Positions 25,786 to 34,243 of a stretch of DNA of 64,000 nt are shown here, piece after piece (within the stretch, counting starts at the first letter, position 1; the number at the start of each line of letters is the position of its first letter). The translations under genes and the position numbers were made by a program. The DNA comes from Hydrogenophaga sp. GTDB taxonomy: Bacteria > Pseudomonadota > Gammaproteobacteria > Burkholderiales > Burkholderiaceae_C. The notes under the pieces are model-generated. The model was not told the origin of the DNA, ran no database searches, and saw nothing but the letters and a program-made list of their open reading frames with translations. The stretch lies in contig JAGKSX010000112.1 of NCBI GenBank assembly GCA_018993155.1, positions 1 to 64,000 on the forward strand. Direction: 5' to 3'.

Positions 25786-26565
25786 ATGACCGACACCGTG
25801 TGGATGAACCAGCTTTCCTGGGTGGACTACCAGGCCCGCGTGGTGCGAGACCAGCCGCCCGTGCTGCTGCCCGTGGGCGCGCTCGAGCAGCACGGCCCGC
25901 ACCTCCCCCTGGGCACCGACGGCCTGCTCTCCAGCGCCGTCGCGGCCGACACTGCCGCGCTGGTCGGGGGCCTGGTGGCGCCCACGCTCTCGTATGGCTA
26001 CAAGTCGCAGCCCAAGTGCGGCGGTGGCCAGCACTTCTGCGGCACCACCAGCGTGGACGCCGCCACCCTCATCGGCCAGGTGCGCGACGCGGTGCGCGAG
26101 TTCGCGCGCCACGGCCTCACGAAGCTGGTCATCGTCAACGGCCACTACGAGAACCAGTGGTTCCTGATCGAAGGCATCGACCTCGGCCTGCGCGACCTTG
26201 GCCCCGGCGCGCAGCTGCAGGTGATGCGCCTGGAGTACTGGGACTTCATGACGCCCGACACCCTGGGCGACGTGTTTCCCGACGGCTTCCCAGGCTTCGC
26301 GCTTGAACACGCCGCCGTGCTGGAGACCTCGATGATGCTGCACTACCACCCCAATCTTGTGCGAATGGACCTGTTGCCCGACGACGGCCCGGCCGACTTC
26401 CCGCCTTACGAGATGTACCCGCCGCGCACCGACTGGGTGCCCGCCTCCGGCGTGCTCTCCTCGGCCAAAGGCTCGGACGCGGTGAAAGGCAAGCTGCTCG
26501 CCGACGAAGTGGCCCGCCGCATGGCCGAGGCCGTGCGCACCGGTTTCGAAAGGCCCGCGCCATGA
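25786..26565 (+). CDS. Creatininase (creatinine amidohydrolase)-family enzyme
   Basis: A 259-residue metal-dependent amidohydrolase, the same length as Pseudomonas putida creatininase (260 residues). The five metal ligands known for that enzyme occur at identical numbers: E34, H36, D45 in ALEQHGPHLPLGTD, and H120, E122 in NGHYEN, together with Y121. The loop YGYKSQPKCGGGQHFCGTTS and the later W152 and EH/ET pair (GFALEHAAVLETSMM) also correspond. Start ATG 25786 has AGGAGG 9 nt upstream. It interconverts creatinine and creatine in characterised relatives. Here it lies in a guanidine-riboswitch operon without a creatinase, so a related cyclic guanidino substrate is possible. Confidence 0.88.
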   Translation: MTDTVWMNQLSWVDYQARVVRDQPPVLLPVGALEQHGPHLPLGTDGLLSSAVAADTAALVGGLVAPTLSYGYKSQPKCGGGQHFCGTTSVDAATLIGQVRDAVREFARHGLTKLVIVNGHYENQWFLIEGIDLGLRDLGPGAQLQVMRLEYWDFMTPDTLGDVFPDGFPGFALEHAAVLETSMMLHYHPNLVRMDLLPDDGPADFPPYEMYPPRTDWVPASGVLSSAKGSDAVKGKLLADEVARRMAEAVRTGFERPAP

Positions 26566-27242
26566 GCAGCACCGCGCTCATCGTGATCGACATGCAACGC
26601 GACTTCTGCAGCCCGGGGGGCTATGCCGACACCGCCGGCATGGACGTGCAGCGCCTGCGCGAGCCGATCGCGAACATCCAGCAACTGCTGGCCGCCGCGC
26701 GCGCCAAGGGCCTGCTGGTGGTGCACACGCGCGAGGGCCACCTGCCCGACCTGAGCGACTGCACGCCCGCCAAGCTCGCGCGCAGCATCGCCGCGGGCGC
26801 GGCCATCGGCAGCCAGGGCCCGCTGGGCCGGCTGCTGGTGCGCGGCGAACAGGGCCACGATTTCGTGGACGCGCTCCAACCGGCCCCAGGCGACTTCGTG
26901 GTCGACAAGCCCGGCTACGGCGCCTTCCACCAGACGCGCCTGACGCAACTGCTCGCCGCGCACGGCGTGGACCGGCTCATCCTCTGCGGCGTGACCACCG
27001 AGGTCTGCGTGCACTCCACACTGCGCGAAGCGGTGGACCGCGGCTTTGCCTGCACCACCGTGGGCGACGCCACCGCCGCCAGCAACCCCGCGCTGCAGGC
27101 GCCCGCGCTCGCCATGATCGACGTGGAAGGCGGCATCTTCGGCCGTGTGCGCAGCACCGCCGAGGTGGTGGCCGAACTCGCCGACAGCCCGCCCGCGCGC
27201 GACCGCGTCACCACCTGGGTGCAAGCCTTCACCGGCGCCTGA
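26562..27242 (+). CDS. Isochorismatase-fold cysteine hydrolase (biuret hydrolase/RutB-like)
   Basis: A 226-residue cysteine hydrolase. The catalytic triad is visible as D10 (VIDMQRDFC), K116 (DKPGYG) and C149 (CGVTTEVCVHST), with the family's non-proline cis-peptide context VTTE. Segments such as GYADTAGMD and HTREGHLPDLSDC resemble biuret hydrolase and ureidoacrylate amidohydrolase more than true isochorismatases. N-carbamoylsarcosine amidase also belongs to this fold. Start overlaps the creatininase stop (ATGA). I infer hydrolysis of a carbamoyl or ureido intermediate made by the preceding enzymes. Confidence 0.85.
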   Translation: MSSTALIVIDMQRDFCSPGGYADTAGMDVQRLREPIANIQQLLAAARAKGLLVVHTREGHLPDLSDCTPAKLARSIAAGAAIGSQGPLGRLLVRGEQGHDFVDALQPAPGDFVVDKPGYGAFHQTRLTQLLAAHGVDRLILCGVTTEVCVHSTLREAVDRGFACTTVGDATAASNPALQAPALAMIDVEGGIFGRVRSTAEVVAELADSPPARDRVTTWVQAFTGA

Positions 27243-27248
27243 GCCCCC

Positions 27249-28001
27249 ATGAGCCCACCCACCATCCCCGACCGCTACCACGGCGTGTGGCAGCGCACCC
27301 TGCTCGAAACGCCCGAGGGCCGCGACACCACCAGCTGGGTGCACTGGCTGCAGACCGGCCTGTGGCACGGCGACCTGCGCGTGCCCGCCGATGCCGAACG
27401 CGCCACGCCCGCGGGCCGCGCGCAACAGCAGGGCTTTGCCGGCACCACCGCCATCACCCGGCCCGACCCGGCCCTGCCCGAGGTCTGCACCTGGCAACGC
27501 CGCATCGACTTCCAGCCCCCGCGCAGCACGCCCGACGCGGGCCACATGGTGTTCGAGACCCCGCAACGCGTGATCGAGACCGGCATCCACGGCAGCTACC
27601 TCGAGGTGTGGGAGCGCCTGCCCGGCTCGGTGGGGCGGCGCATCGCGCTGGCCGCACTGGACGCGGCCGGCGAACCCACCGCCGAGCGCCTGCTGGTCAG
27701 TGGGCAGTACCTCATGCACCTTCGGCCGCGCGAGGCCGCCTGGCCCGCCGACACCGCGCCCGACGACACCCTGGCCCAGGTGGTGCAGCGCCATGCGGCC
27801 GAGGCCGAGGCGCTGCTGGACTTCCAGATCACGTTCGGCACCTGGGGCGAGGGCGTGTGGGCGGTGCAGCGCGCCACGCGCCCGGCGCTCGAAGGCCGAC
27901 ACCGGCCGTGCGCGCTGGACCGTGTGAGCGACACCGAAGCGGTCGCGACCGGCGAAGGCCTGCCACCCCGCTGGCAAGTGCTGGAGTGGCACGCCGCCTG
28001 A
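27249..28001 (+). CDS. Uncharacterised protein, last gene of guanidine operon 1
   Basis: A 250-residue protein that I do not recognise. No signal peptide or membrane helix. The sequence is rich in Trp, Arg, His and alternating polar/hydrophobic segments that suggest a beta-rich fold: YHGVWQRTLLETPEG, SWVHWLQTGLWHGDLRVP, TWQRRIDFQPP, GIHGSYLEVWERLPG, LLVSGQYLMHLR. A lipocalin-like small-molecule-binding barrel is possible, but this is a guess from pattern. It starts 6 bp after the cysteine hydrolase and ends 4 bp before the convergent amiR stop, so it closes the operon. Confidence 0.75.
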   Translation: MSPPTIPDRYHGVWQRTLLETPEGRDTTSWVHWLQTGLWHGDLRVPADAERATPAGRAQQQGFAGTTAITRPDPALPEVCTWQRRIDFQPPRSTPDAGHMVFETPQRVIETGIHGSYLEVWERLPGSVGRRIALAALDAAGEPTAERLLVSGQYLMHLRPREAAWPADTAPDDTLAQVVQRHAAEAEALLDFQITFGTWGEGVWAVQRATRPALEGRHRPCALDRVSDTEAVATGEGLPPRWQVLEWHAA

Positions 28002-28005
28002 GCGG

Positions 28006-28659
28006 CTATTCCTCCCGGCGGTGGCGCGACGGCAGCGACACCGACAGCAACTCGTGGGCCTCCACGATCGCCATCGCCACCTCTTCGGTCGTGGTCCGCT
28101 TGGCCATGGCCTGGTCGCGGATCAGGTCGTAAGCCTCCGTCTCCGACACGTGGTGGCTCTTCATCAGGATGGCCTTGGCATCGGCGATGTGCCGCACGCC
28201 GAGCAGTTTGGCCTCCACCTTCTTGAGGCGCCGCGCCAGCGCGCGGTTCACCTTGTGGCTCTCGCGGGCCAGCACCAGCGCGGAGAGCAGGCCGAACGAG
28301 CGCACCGGCGAGGGCAGCACGGCCTTGGCTTCCAGGCCCAGCACCACCTCCACGATGGTTGGGTTCTCGTAGTTGACCACCGCGATCACAGTCGGCGCGT
28401 CCTCGGCATGGGCCCAGTCCATGTTGAGGTTGAGGATCTCGGGGCGCACCGCGAGAAAGACCACGTCCACATCCTTGCCGATGGACTGCACGGGCGGCCA
28501 GAAAGCCTGCACCTTGCAGCCGATGCGTTGCAGCTGTTGCGTGAGCTGGCGGCCGTCCGAGTCGTCCGGGTGGATGACCGCCACGGTCAGCGTGCGAAGT
28601 TCCTTGAGCTGCTGGGGCGTGGCCCGCAGCGCGCGTGGAGGCTCCGCGCGGTCGACCAT
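28006..28659 (-). CDS. amiR: ANTAR-domain antitermination regulator (AmiR/NasR family)
   Basis: A 217-residue regulator. The N-terminal two thirds resemble a response-regulator fold lacking the usual phosphorylation signature (LTVAVIHPDDSDGRQL). The C-terminal ANTAR domain, three helices from about residue 150, includes GVRHIADAKAILMKSHHVSE and YDLIRDQAM. AmiR proteins bind leader RNA and prevent termination; AmiC holds them inactive until amide binds. ATG 28657-28659 overlaps the amiC stop by one base (TGATG). Last gene of the amide operon. The likely target is the terminator at 38425-38460. Confidence 0.9.
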   Translation of the reverse strand: MVDRAEPPRALRATPQQLKELRTLTVAVIHPDDSDGRQLTQQLQRIGCKVQAFWPPVQSIGKDVDVVFLAVRPEILNLNMDWAHAEDAPTVIAVVNYENPTIVEVVLGLEAKAVLPSPVRSFGLLSALVLARESHKVNRALARRLKKVEAKLLGVRHIADAKAILMKSHHVSETEAYDLIRDQAMAKRTTTEEVAMAIVEAHELLSVSLPSRHRREE

Positions 28660-29813
28660 CAAGACTCCAGGGTGTCCAGGCGGGCGGCCCAGTCACCCAG
28701 CGAGTGGGTGACGAGGTAGGGATCGGGGTACACCGACCTTCTCGCCTGGCGGACGATGGTGAACTGGCTCTCGGCGTTCACGCGGCCAATGCGCGGGTAC
28801 AGGCAGGTGTGGTGGTTGTTGGGGTCGATGCGCACGCGGCCCTGCGGCGCGTCGAACTCGCTGCCCAGCACGTGCGGCATGAGCTCGGCGATGTCGTCGC
28901 TGCGCGACTGGCGCATGGCATTGGCGAAGATGTGCATCTGGAAGTACGAGGCTTCCCAGCACAGGTTGGGCACGCAGCGCTCGCCCAGGCGGCGGCGCAG
29001 GCTTTGCAGGCAGCGCTGGTTGGCGGCGGATTCGATCGACTGGAAGTAAGGCGCCGAGGTGTAGTGCCCGGTGGCCAGGCCTTTCTCCATCTGCGAGATT
29101 TCCGCTTCGGACGTGGTGAGGCTGCCGATGGGCATGGTCTTCGGATCGAAGCCGGCATCGGCATAGGCGCGGTACAGAGCGGCGGTGGAGTCCCCGACCA
29201 CGGTGGAGAAGATGAAGTCGGGCCGCTTGTGGCGGATGTCGTCCATGATGTCCGCGAAGTCCTTCTCGGTGGCGTCCAGCGCCACATAGCGTTCGGCCAG
29301 CTTTTCGCTGCCCTGGCGCTGCATCACCAGCTCGCCCATGATGCGGTTGGACTCGTAGGGGTAGATGTAGTCGGAGCCGATGAGGTAGACGCGCGCACCG
29401 AAATTGGCCGTCATGAATTCGGCCAGCTGCACGCTGTTCTGGTTCGGCGCCGCGCCGGTGTAGATGACGTTGGCCGAGTACTCGAAGCCCTCGTACAGCG
29501 TGGGATAGAACAGCAGCTTGTTCCACTTTTCGATGACGGGGATCACGGCCTTGCGGCTGCTGGACATGTAGCAGCCGAAGATGACGTTGACCTTGTCCTG
29601 CAGGATCAGCTGTTCGGCCAGCTGGGCGTAGCGCTGCGGGTTGGACTGGGCATCGTGGTGCACCGGCACCAGCTCGCGGCCGTTGATGCCCCCGGCATCG
29701 TTGATTTCGTCGATCGCCAGCAAGGCGCCATGCAGCTGCGACAGGCCGATGGTGGAGGTGACACCGGTCGAGGAGAACAGCACGCCGACGCGCACGGGAT
29801 CGCGGTCAACCAT
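28659..29813 (-). CDS. amiC: Amide-sensing negative regulator AmiC
   Basis: A 384-residue periplasmic-binding-type protein without any signal peptide, as expected for the cytoplasmic amide sensor AmiC. The first strand VRVGVLFSSTGVTSTIGLSQ and segments GCYMSSSRKAVIPV, YEGFEYS and GSDYIYPYESNRI are shared with the UrtA/FmdD/AmiC group. Located directly before amiR, the same order as in the Pseudomonas aeruginosa ami operon. In that system AmiC sequesters AmiR and releases it on binding acetamide. Confidence 0.9.
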   Translation of the reverse strand: MVDRDPVRVGVLFSSTGVTSTIGLSQLHGALLAIDEINDAGGINGRELVPVHHDAQSNPQRYAQLAEQLILQDKVNVIFGCYMSSSRKAVIPVIEKWNKLLFYPTLYEGFEYSANVIYTGAAPNQNSVQLAEFMTANFGARVYLIGSDYIYPYESNRIMGELVMQRQGSEKLAERYVALDATEKDFADIMDDIRHKRPDFIFSTVVGDSTAALYRAYADAGFDPKTMPIGSLTTSEAEISQMEKGLATGHYTSAPYFQSIESAANQRCLQSLRRRLGERCVPNLCWEASYFQMHIFANAMRQSRSDDIAELMPHVLGSEFDAPQGRVRIDPNNHHTCLYPRIGRVNAESQFTIVRQARRSVYPDPYLVTHSLGDWAARLDTLES

Positions 29814-29921
29814 GGCACACCCTGGATGCGGCCGGCGCCGCGACGTGGGAACGAACGGGGGTCTTCAGTGGCATGGGCAAGGCCGTGAACAGCAGGGAAT
29901 GGGTGCCAGGCGGTGTGGCCG

Positions 29922-31628
29922 TCATCCGGCGGCCAGCCTCACATAGGCTCTCTGCAACTGTACCGGAAGGTGGCTCGGATCGGCCGCGATCCCATGGTCG
30001 CGCCAGCCGAAAATCCGGCGCACGTAAGGGTCGGCCGCGGCATCGACGGCCAGGCAGAAAGTGCGGATGCCGGCTCGGCGCGCCTGCTGCACCGCCATGC
30101 GCGCGTCCTCCACCAGGTAGTCGGGTTCGAACACGTCCACGTCCGAGGGCGCGCCATCCGTGACGACCAGCAGGCCGCGATGGCGCCCGGGCTGGGTTTG
30201 CAGATGGGCCGTGGCCTGGCGCAAGGCCGCGCCCAGGCGGGTCGAGTGCCGGGCCGGCACCGAGGCCAGGCGGTCGCGGGCGGCGCCGTCGAGCGGGTCG
30301 TCCCATTCGAGCAGGCGGTAGTAGCTCACCTCGGCCCGCGTGTTGGAGTTGAAGCCATGAATGGCCACGCGGTCCTGCGTGTGCACCGTGGCTTCGGCCA
30401 ACAGGAAGGCGGCCTGCTTTTCGATGTCCAGCAGCGAGGCGCCGCGCGCGCCCGAGGGGTCGTTGGTGGACTCGGACAGATCGAGCAGCACCAGAATGCG
30501 GGAGGTGCCCGCCTCGCGGCCCGGGCGCATGAACAGCCGAGGCTCGGGTTGCAGGTCGAGGCGGCGGTCCACGAGCACCTCGATGGCGGCGTTGAGGTCG
30601 ATGTCTTCGCCCTCCCACTGCCGGCGCAGGCGCTGGCGGCGGCTGAGGCGGCGCACGCGGTGCAGCGACACCGGGCTGAAGCTGTGAGACAAGGCGGGCC
30701 GCGCGCGGGCGAGCGTGGTGGGCGCCAGGGCCGGCAGCTTCTCGATCACGGTGCACCAGTCCCGGCGCCACAGGGCCAGCCGGTGGTGCCATTCGGCGTG
30801 CAGGGTGCGGCTCAGCTCCACCTCGGCCTGTTCGCGCACGGGCTGCGTTCCGGCGGTGGCCTGTGGGGGCGGTGCGGCCGCGCGCGCCGGGGCCGAGCGG
30901 GGCGCGGCAATGGCCTGCTGTTCGTCCTGCTCGTTGTCGTCGTGCTGCCACAGGATGCTGTGGTCGTCGCGGTAGGGCGACGGCACGACGTGGTGCTGGG
31001 GATCGAAACGCACCCGCATCTGCCCCAGGTCGTTGGCCAGGATGGAGGCGATCGCGCGGAACGCCGGGGCGTCGCCCAGGCCGTGGCGGGTCTGCGTTTC
31101 CTCGAACAGCCGGCGGGCCTTGTTCACCCAGTGGTTGTCGTCCGCGCAACCCGGGTCGGCCAGCGCGCGGTCCATGCGGGCCAGCAGCGCTTCGAAGCTG
31201 AAGTTCCCGGCCTCGGGCACGGGGGCGAGGTGTTCGAGGAACCAGCCGCTCACACCCGGGTAGCGCCGTGCCAGCAGCCGCTCCACGCGAGCGTCCTCGA
31301 CGGCGGACACCACGGCCTGGCTCATGGGCTTGAGCAGGCGGGCGGGCTGCTGCAGCGGCGAGTACAGCAAGTGCGCCACGGCGTGGGCCACGCTGGCGCG
31401 GTAGAGCCCGCCGGCCGGCGCGGCCGCGTCCTCCAGCGCCTGTCGGCTGAGCAGCACCTGCTCGCGCGTGAGGATGGTGCGGCGCGCACGAGGGCCGGCG
31501 CTGGCCTCGGCCACCGCCAGCGGCCCGCCCAGCAGGCCCGAACCGAGCCAGGCCAGCGAGGGCAGCAGGCCGTCGATCGCGTCGACATCCGGTGGTGCGA
31601 GCACGTGCGCCGGCAGGTCGCTCTTCAT
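29922..31628 (-). CDS. VWA-domain protein of the CbbO/NorD type
   Basis: A 568-residue protein with a C-terminal von Willebrand A domain. The MIDAS motif is VLLDLSEST, followed by DRVAIHGFNSNT and VVTDGAPSDVDVF. The N-terminal half is the alpha-helical region of CbbO/NorD proteins, with a Pro/Ala/Gln-rich linker near residues 255-285. Its partner is the MoxR-type ATPase immediately upstream (overlap ATGA). Such pairs activate or remodel metalloenzymes or carboxylases (CbbQ/CbbO for Rubisco, NorQ/NorD for NO reductase). Here the neighbours suggest an amidase-related client. Confidence 0.88.
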   Translation of the reverse strand: MKSDLPAHVLAPPDVDAIDGLLPSLAWLGSGLLGGPLAVAEASAGPRARRTILTREQVLLSRQALEDAAAPAGGLYRASVAHAVAHLLYSPLQQPARLLKPMSQAVVSAVEDARVERLLARRYPGVSGWFLEHLAPVPEAGNFSFEALLARMDRALADPGCADDNHWVNKARRLFEETQTRHGLGDAPAFRAIASILANDLGQMRVRFDPQHHVVPSPYRDDHSILWQHDDNEQDEQQAIAAPRSAPARAAAPPPQATAGTQPVREQAEVELSRTLHAEWHHRLALWRRDWCTVIEKLPALAPTTLARARPALSHSFSPVSLHRVRRLSRRQRLRRQWEGEDIDLNAAIEVLVDRRLDLQPEPRLFMRPGREAGTSRILVLLDLSESTNDPSGARGASLLDIEKQAAFLLAEATVHTQDRVAIHGFNSNTRAEVSYYRLLEWDDPLDGAARDRLASVPARHSTRLGAALRQATAHLQTQPGRHRGLLVVTDGAPSDVDVFEPDYLVEDARMAVQQARRAGIRTFCLAVDAAADPYVRRIFGWRDHGIAADPSHLPVQLQRAYVRLAAG

Positions 31629-32431
31629 CCGAATTGCGCCTTCACGAAATCGCGGATGGCCTGCGCCATGTCGGGGTCGTCCGTCAGGGCGCGCACCAGG
31701 GTCATCTCGCAGCTCTGCGTGGGTGTGAGTCCGTCGCGCACCAGCACGCCCGCGTAGATGAGCACCCGGGTGGAGGCGCCTTCGTCCAGCCCGCGCTGCT
31801 TGAGGGCGCGCGTGCATTGCGCGATGGTGACGAGCTGGCGGGCCAGCGCGGCGTCGATGCCCGCCTCCTGCGCGACGATGGCGACCTCGGTCTCGGTGTC
31901 GGGGTAGTCGAACTCCAGGGCCGCGAAGCGCTGCCGGGTGGAGGCCTTCATGTCCTTCGCGCTGCTCTGGTAGCCCGGGTTGTAGGAGACCACCAGCTGG
32001 AAGTCCGGGTGGGCCTGGATGACCTCGCCCTTCTTGTCCAGCGGCAGGATGCGGCGCGCATCGGTGAGCGGGTGGATCACCACCGTGGTGTCCTGGCGGG
32101 CCTCCACCACCTCGTCGAGGTAGCAGATGCCGCCATGGCGCACCGCGAGGGTCAGCGGCCCGTCGTGCCAGGCGGTGCCCTGGGCGTCGAGCAGGTAGCG
32201 CCCGACCAGGTCGGAAGCGGTCATGTCCTCGTTGCAGGCCAGGGTGACCAGGGGGCGCTGGAGCTTCCAGGCCATGTACTCGACGAAGCGCGTCTTGCCG
32301 CAACCGGTGGGCCCCTTGAGCATCAGCGGCAGGCGGTGCCGGTACGCCCGCTCGTAGCATTCGATCTCCTCGCCCGAGGGCTGGTAGAACGGTTCGGAGC
32401 GGATGAGATGGGCGTCCAGGGGTGACTGCAT
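31625..32431 (-). CDS. MoxR-family AAA+ ATPase (CbbQ/NirQ/AmiB type)
   Basis: A 268-residue AAA+ ATPase. Walker A is GPTGCGKT at residues 40-47, Walker B is GGICYLDEV, sensor-1 lies near VVSYNPGY, and RQRFAALEFDYPD follows, as in CbbQ and NorQ. In Pseudomonas aeruginosa the ami operon also carries an ATPase gene (amiB) after amiE, which supports a dedicated role with amide metabolism. Start ATG 32429-32431 lies 50 bp after the amiE stop. With the VWA protein it forms a predicted chaperone or activase pair. Confidence 0.9.
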   Translation of the reverse strand: MQSPLDAHLIRSEPFYQPSGEEIECYERAYRHRLPLMLKGPTGCGKTRFVEYMAWKLQRPLVTLACNEDMTASDLVGRYLLDAQGTAWHDGPLTLAVRHGGICYLDEVVEARQDTTVVIHPLTDARRILPLDKKGEVIQAHPDFQLVVSYNPGYQSSAKDMKASTRQRFAALEFDYPDTETEVAIVAQEAGIDAALARQLVTIAQCTRALKQRGLDEGASTRVLIYAGVLVRDGLTPTQSCEMTLVRALTDDPDMAQAIRDFVKAQFG

Positions 32432-32481
32432 GGAACGGGGTCCTCCGGTGCGGAACAAGGCGCGGTTGGGGGGTGACGGGC

Positions 32482-33519
32482 TCAGCGGTGCTTCGTCTCT
32501 TCGTTCGGAATGCCTTCCATCGGGCACTCGGCGGTGCCGACGGTGGTGCGCGTGAACGACTCGACCATCTCGCGCGTGGCCTCGGGGTCGTTGACCCACT
32601 TGGCGTAGAAGTTGTACGGGCACGCGGCCACGCCCTTGTCCCCGTCGCCCGAGTTGATGAGGCCGGTGTAGCCACGGTGCACGAGCTTGAACAGGTGGTT
32701 CTGCGACTGGCCGTTCTTGCGCGCGTCGCGGATCAGGCTCTTGGACAGCTCGGCGTACTGGATGCCCATTTCCTCTTCGCCGCATTCGCCCAGCGTGCGG
32801 CCGTCGAAGCCGATCACGGCGGAGTGGCCGAAGTAGGAGTACACGCCGTCGAAACCGGTGGCGTTGGCCACGGCCACGTACGAGTTGTTCATGAAGGCCA
32901 TGGTCTTGGCCACCATGATCTGCTGCTCCTTGGCCGGGTACATGTAGCCCTGGCAGCGGATGATGAGTTCGGCGCCCTTCATCGCGCAGTCGCGCCAGAT
33001 CTCGGGGTAGTTGCCGTCGTCGCAGATGATCAGGCTCATCTTCATGCCCTTGGGGCCTTCGCTCACGTAGGTGCAGTCGCCCGGGTACCAGCCCTCGATG
33101 GGCACCCACGGCATGATCTTGCGGTACTTCTGCACGATCTCACCCTTGTTGTTCATCAGGATGAGCGTGTTGTAGGGCGCCTTGTTGGGGTGCTCCTCGT
33201 GGCGCTCGCCGGTGAGCGAGAAGACGCCCCAGACGTTGGCGCGGCGGCAGGCGTCGGCGAAGATCTCCGTCTCGGCACCGGGAATGGTGGAGGCGGTTTC
33301 GTACATCTCCTTGGCGTCGTACATGATCCCGTGGGTGGAGTACTCCGGGAAGATCACCAGGTCCATGCCCGGCAGGCCTTTCTTCATGCCCACCAGCATG
33401 TCGCCGATCTTGCGGGCATTCGCCAGCACCTCGGCCTTGGTATGCAGGCTGGGCATCTTGTAGTTGACGACGGCCACGCCGACGCAATCGTTGCTGCTGG
33501 AAATGTCACCATGTCGCAT
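32482..33519 (-). CDS. amiE: Aliphatic amidase
   Basis: A 345-residue nitrilase-superfamily amidase, almost identical in length to Pseudomonas aeruginosa AmiE (346). The catalytic residues occur at the same numbers: E59 (FPEY), K134 (KYRKIMPW) and C166 ([10 protein letters not shown]). The N-terminus [11 protein letters not shown] is also the AmiE type; formamidases differ there. It hydrolyses short aliphatic amides such as acetamide and propionamide to acid and ammonia in the cytoplasm. It follows the urt transporter genes, so import and hydrolysis are co-expressed. Confidence 0.95.
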   Translation of the reverse strand: MRHGDISSSNDCVGVAVVNYKMPSLHTKAEVLANARKIGDMLVGMKKGLPGMDLVIFPEYSTHGIMYDAKEMYETASTIPGAETEIFADACRRANVWGVFSLTGERHEEHPNKAPYNTLILMNNKGEIVQKYRKIMPWVPIEGWYPGDCTYVSEGPKGMKMSLIICDDGNYPEIWRDCAMKGAELIIRCQGYMYPAKEQQIMVAKTMAFMNNSYVAVANATGFDGVYSYFGHSAVIGFDGRTLGECGEEEMGIQYAELSKSLIRDARKNGQSQNHLFKLVHRGYTGLINSGDGDKGVAACPYNFYAKWVNDPEATREMVESFTRTTVGTAECPMEGIPNEETKHR

Positions 33520-33542
33520 GAAAGACTCCTTGGGGGTTGACG

Positions 33543-34232
33543 TCAGACAGTCAGGAAGGACTTGACCTTTTCCTGATCCAGATTGGCACGGGGTTCTTCG
33601 TGCACGATGCGCCCTCGGTCGATGACCAGGAACCGGTCGGCGAGATCGAGGGCAAAACTGAGCACCTGCTCCGACACCACCACGGCAAAGCCGCGTTCCT
33701 GCCGGAGCACGTTGAGGGTCTGGGCCAGCTCCTTGATGATGGAAGGCTGGATGCCTTCGGTGGGCTCATCGAGGATCAGCACCTTGGGTTCGGAGATGAG
33801 CGCGCGGGCGATGGCGAGCATCTGCTGCTGGCCGCCCGAGAGGTTGCCCGCCTTGCGGTGCTTCATGTCCTTGAGCACCGGGAAGAAGCGGTGGATGTAG
33901 TCGGGCACCTCGCGGTGGCCCGAATGCTCGGCGCCCGAGAGGATGTTCTGCTCCACCGTGAGGAAGGGAAACACCATGCGCCCCTGGGGCACGAAGGCCA
34001 GGCCGTGCTGCACGCGGCGGTGGCTCGGCAAGCCCTGGAGGGCGCGGCCATCGAGCTGGATGTCGCCCGAGCGCGTGGGCAACAGGCCGATGAGGGACTT
34101 GAGCAAGGTGGTCTTGCCCATGCCGTTGCGCCCCATGATGGCCACCGACTCGCGCGCCTGCACCTGGAACGAGATGTCGTGGATCACGTGCGATTCGCCG
34201 TAGCACACGTTCAGCCGGGAGATGTCGAACAT
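33543..34232 (-). CDS. urtE: Urea/short-chain amide ABC transporter ATP-binding protein UrtE
   Basis: A 229-residue ABC ATPase. Walker [10 protein letters not shown], signature LSGGQQQ and Walker [16 protein letters not shown] identify the LivF/UrtE branch, and [18 protein letters not shown] is the UrtE-like replacement of the usual VEQN. It lies 23 bp before amiE in the transcript. It powers the UrtBC permeases with UrtD. Confidence 0.92.
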   Translation of the reverse strand: MFDISRLNVCYGESHVIHDISFQVQARESVAIMGRNGMGKTTLLKSLIGLLPTRSGDIQLDGRALQGLPSHRRVQHGLAFVPQGRMVFPFLTVEQNILSGAEHSGHREVPDYIHRFFPVLKDMKHRKAGNLSGGQQQMLAIARALISEPKVLILDEPTEGIQPSIIKELAQTLNVLRQERGFAVVVSEQVLSFALDLADRFLVIDRGRIVHEEPRANLDQEKVKSFLTV

Positions 34233-34243
34233 GGGTTGCCTCC

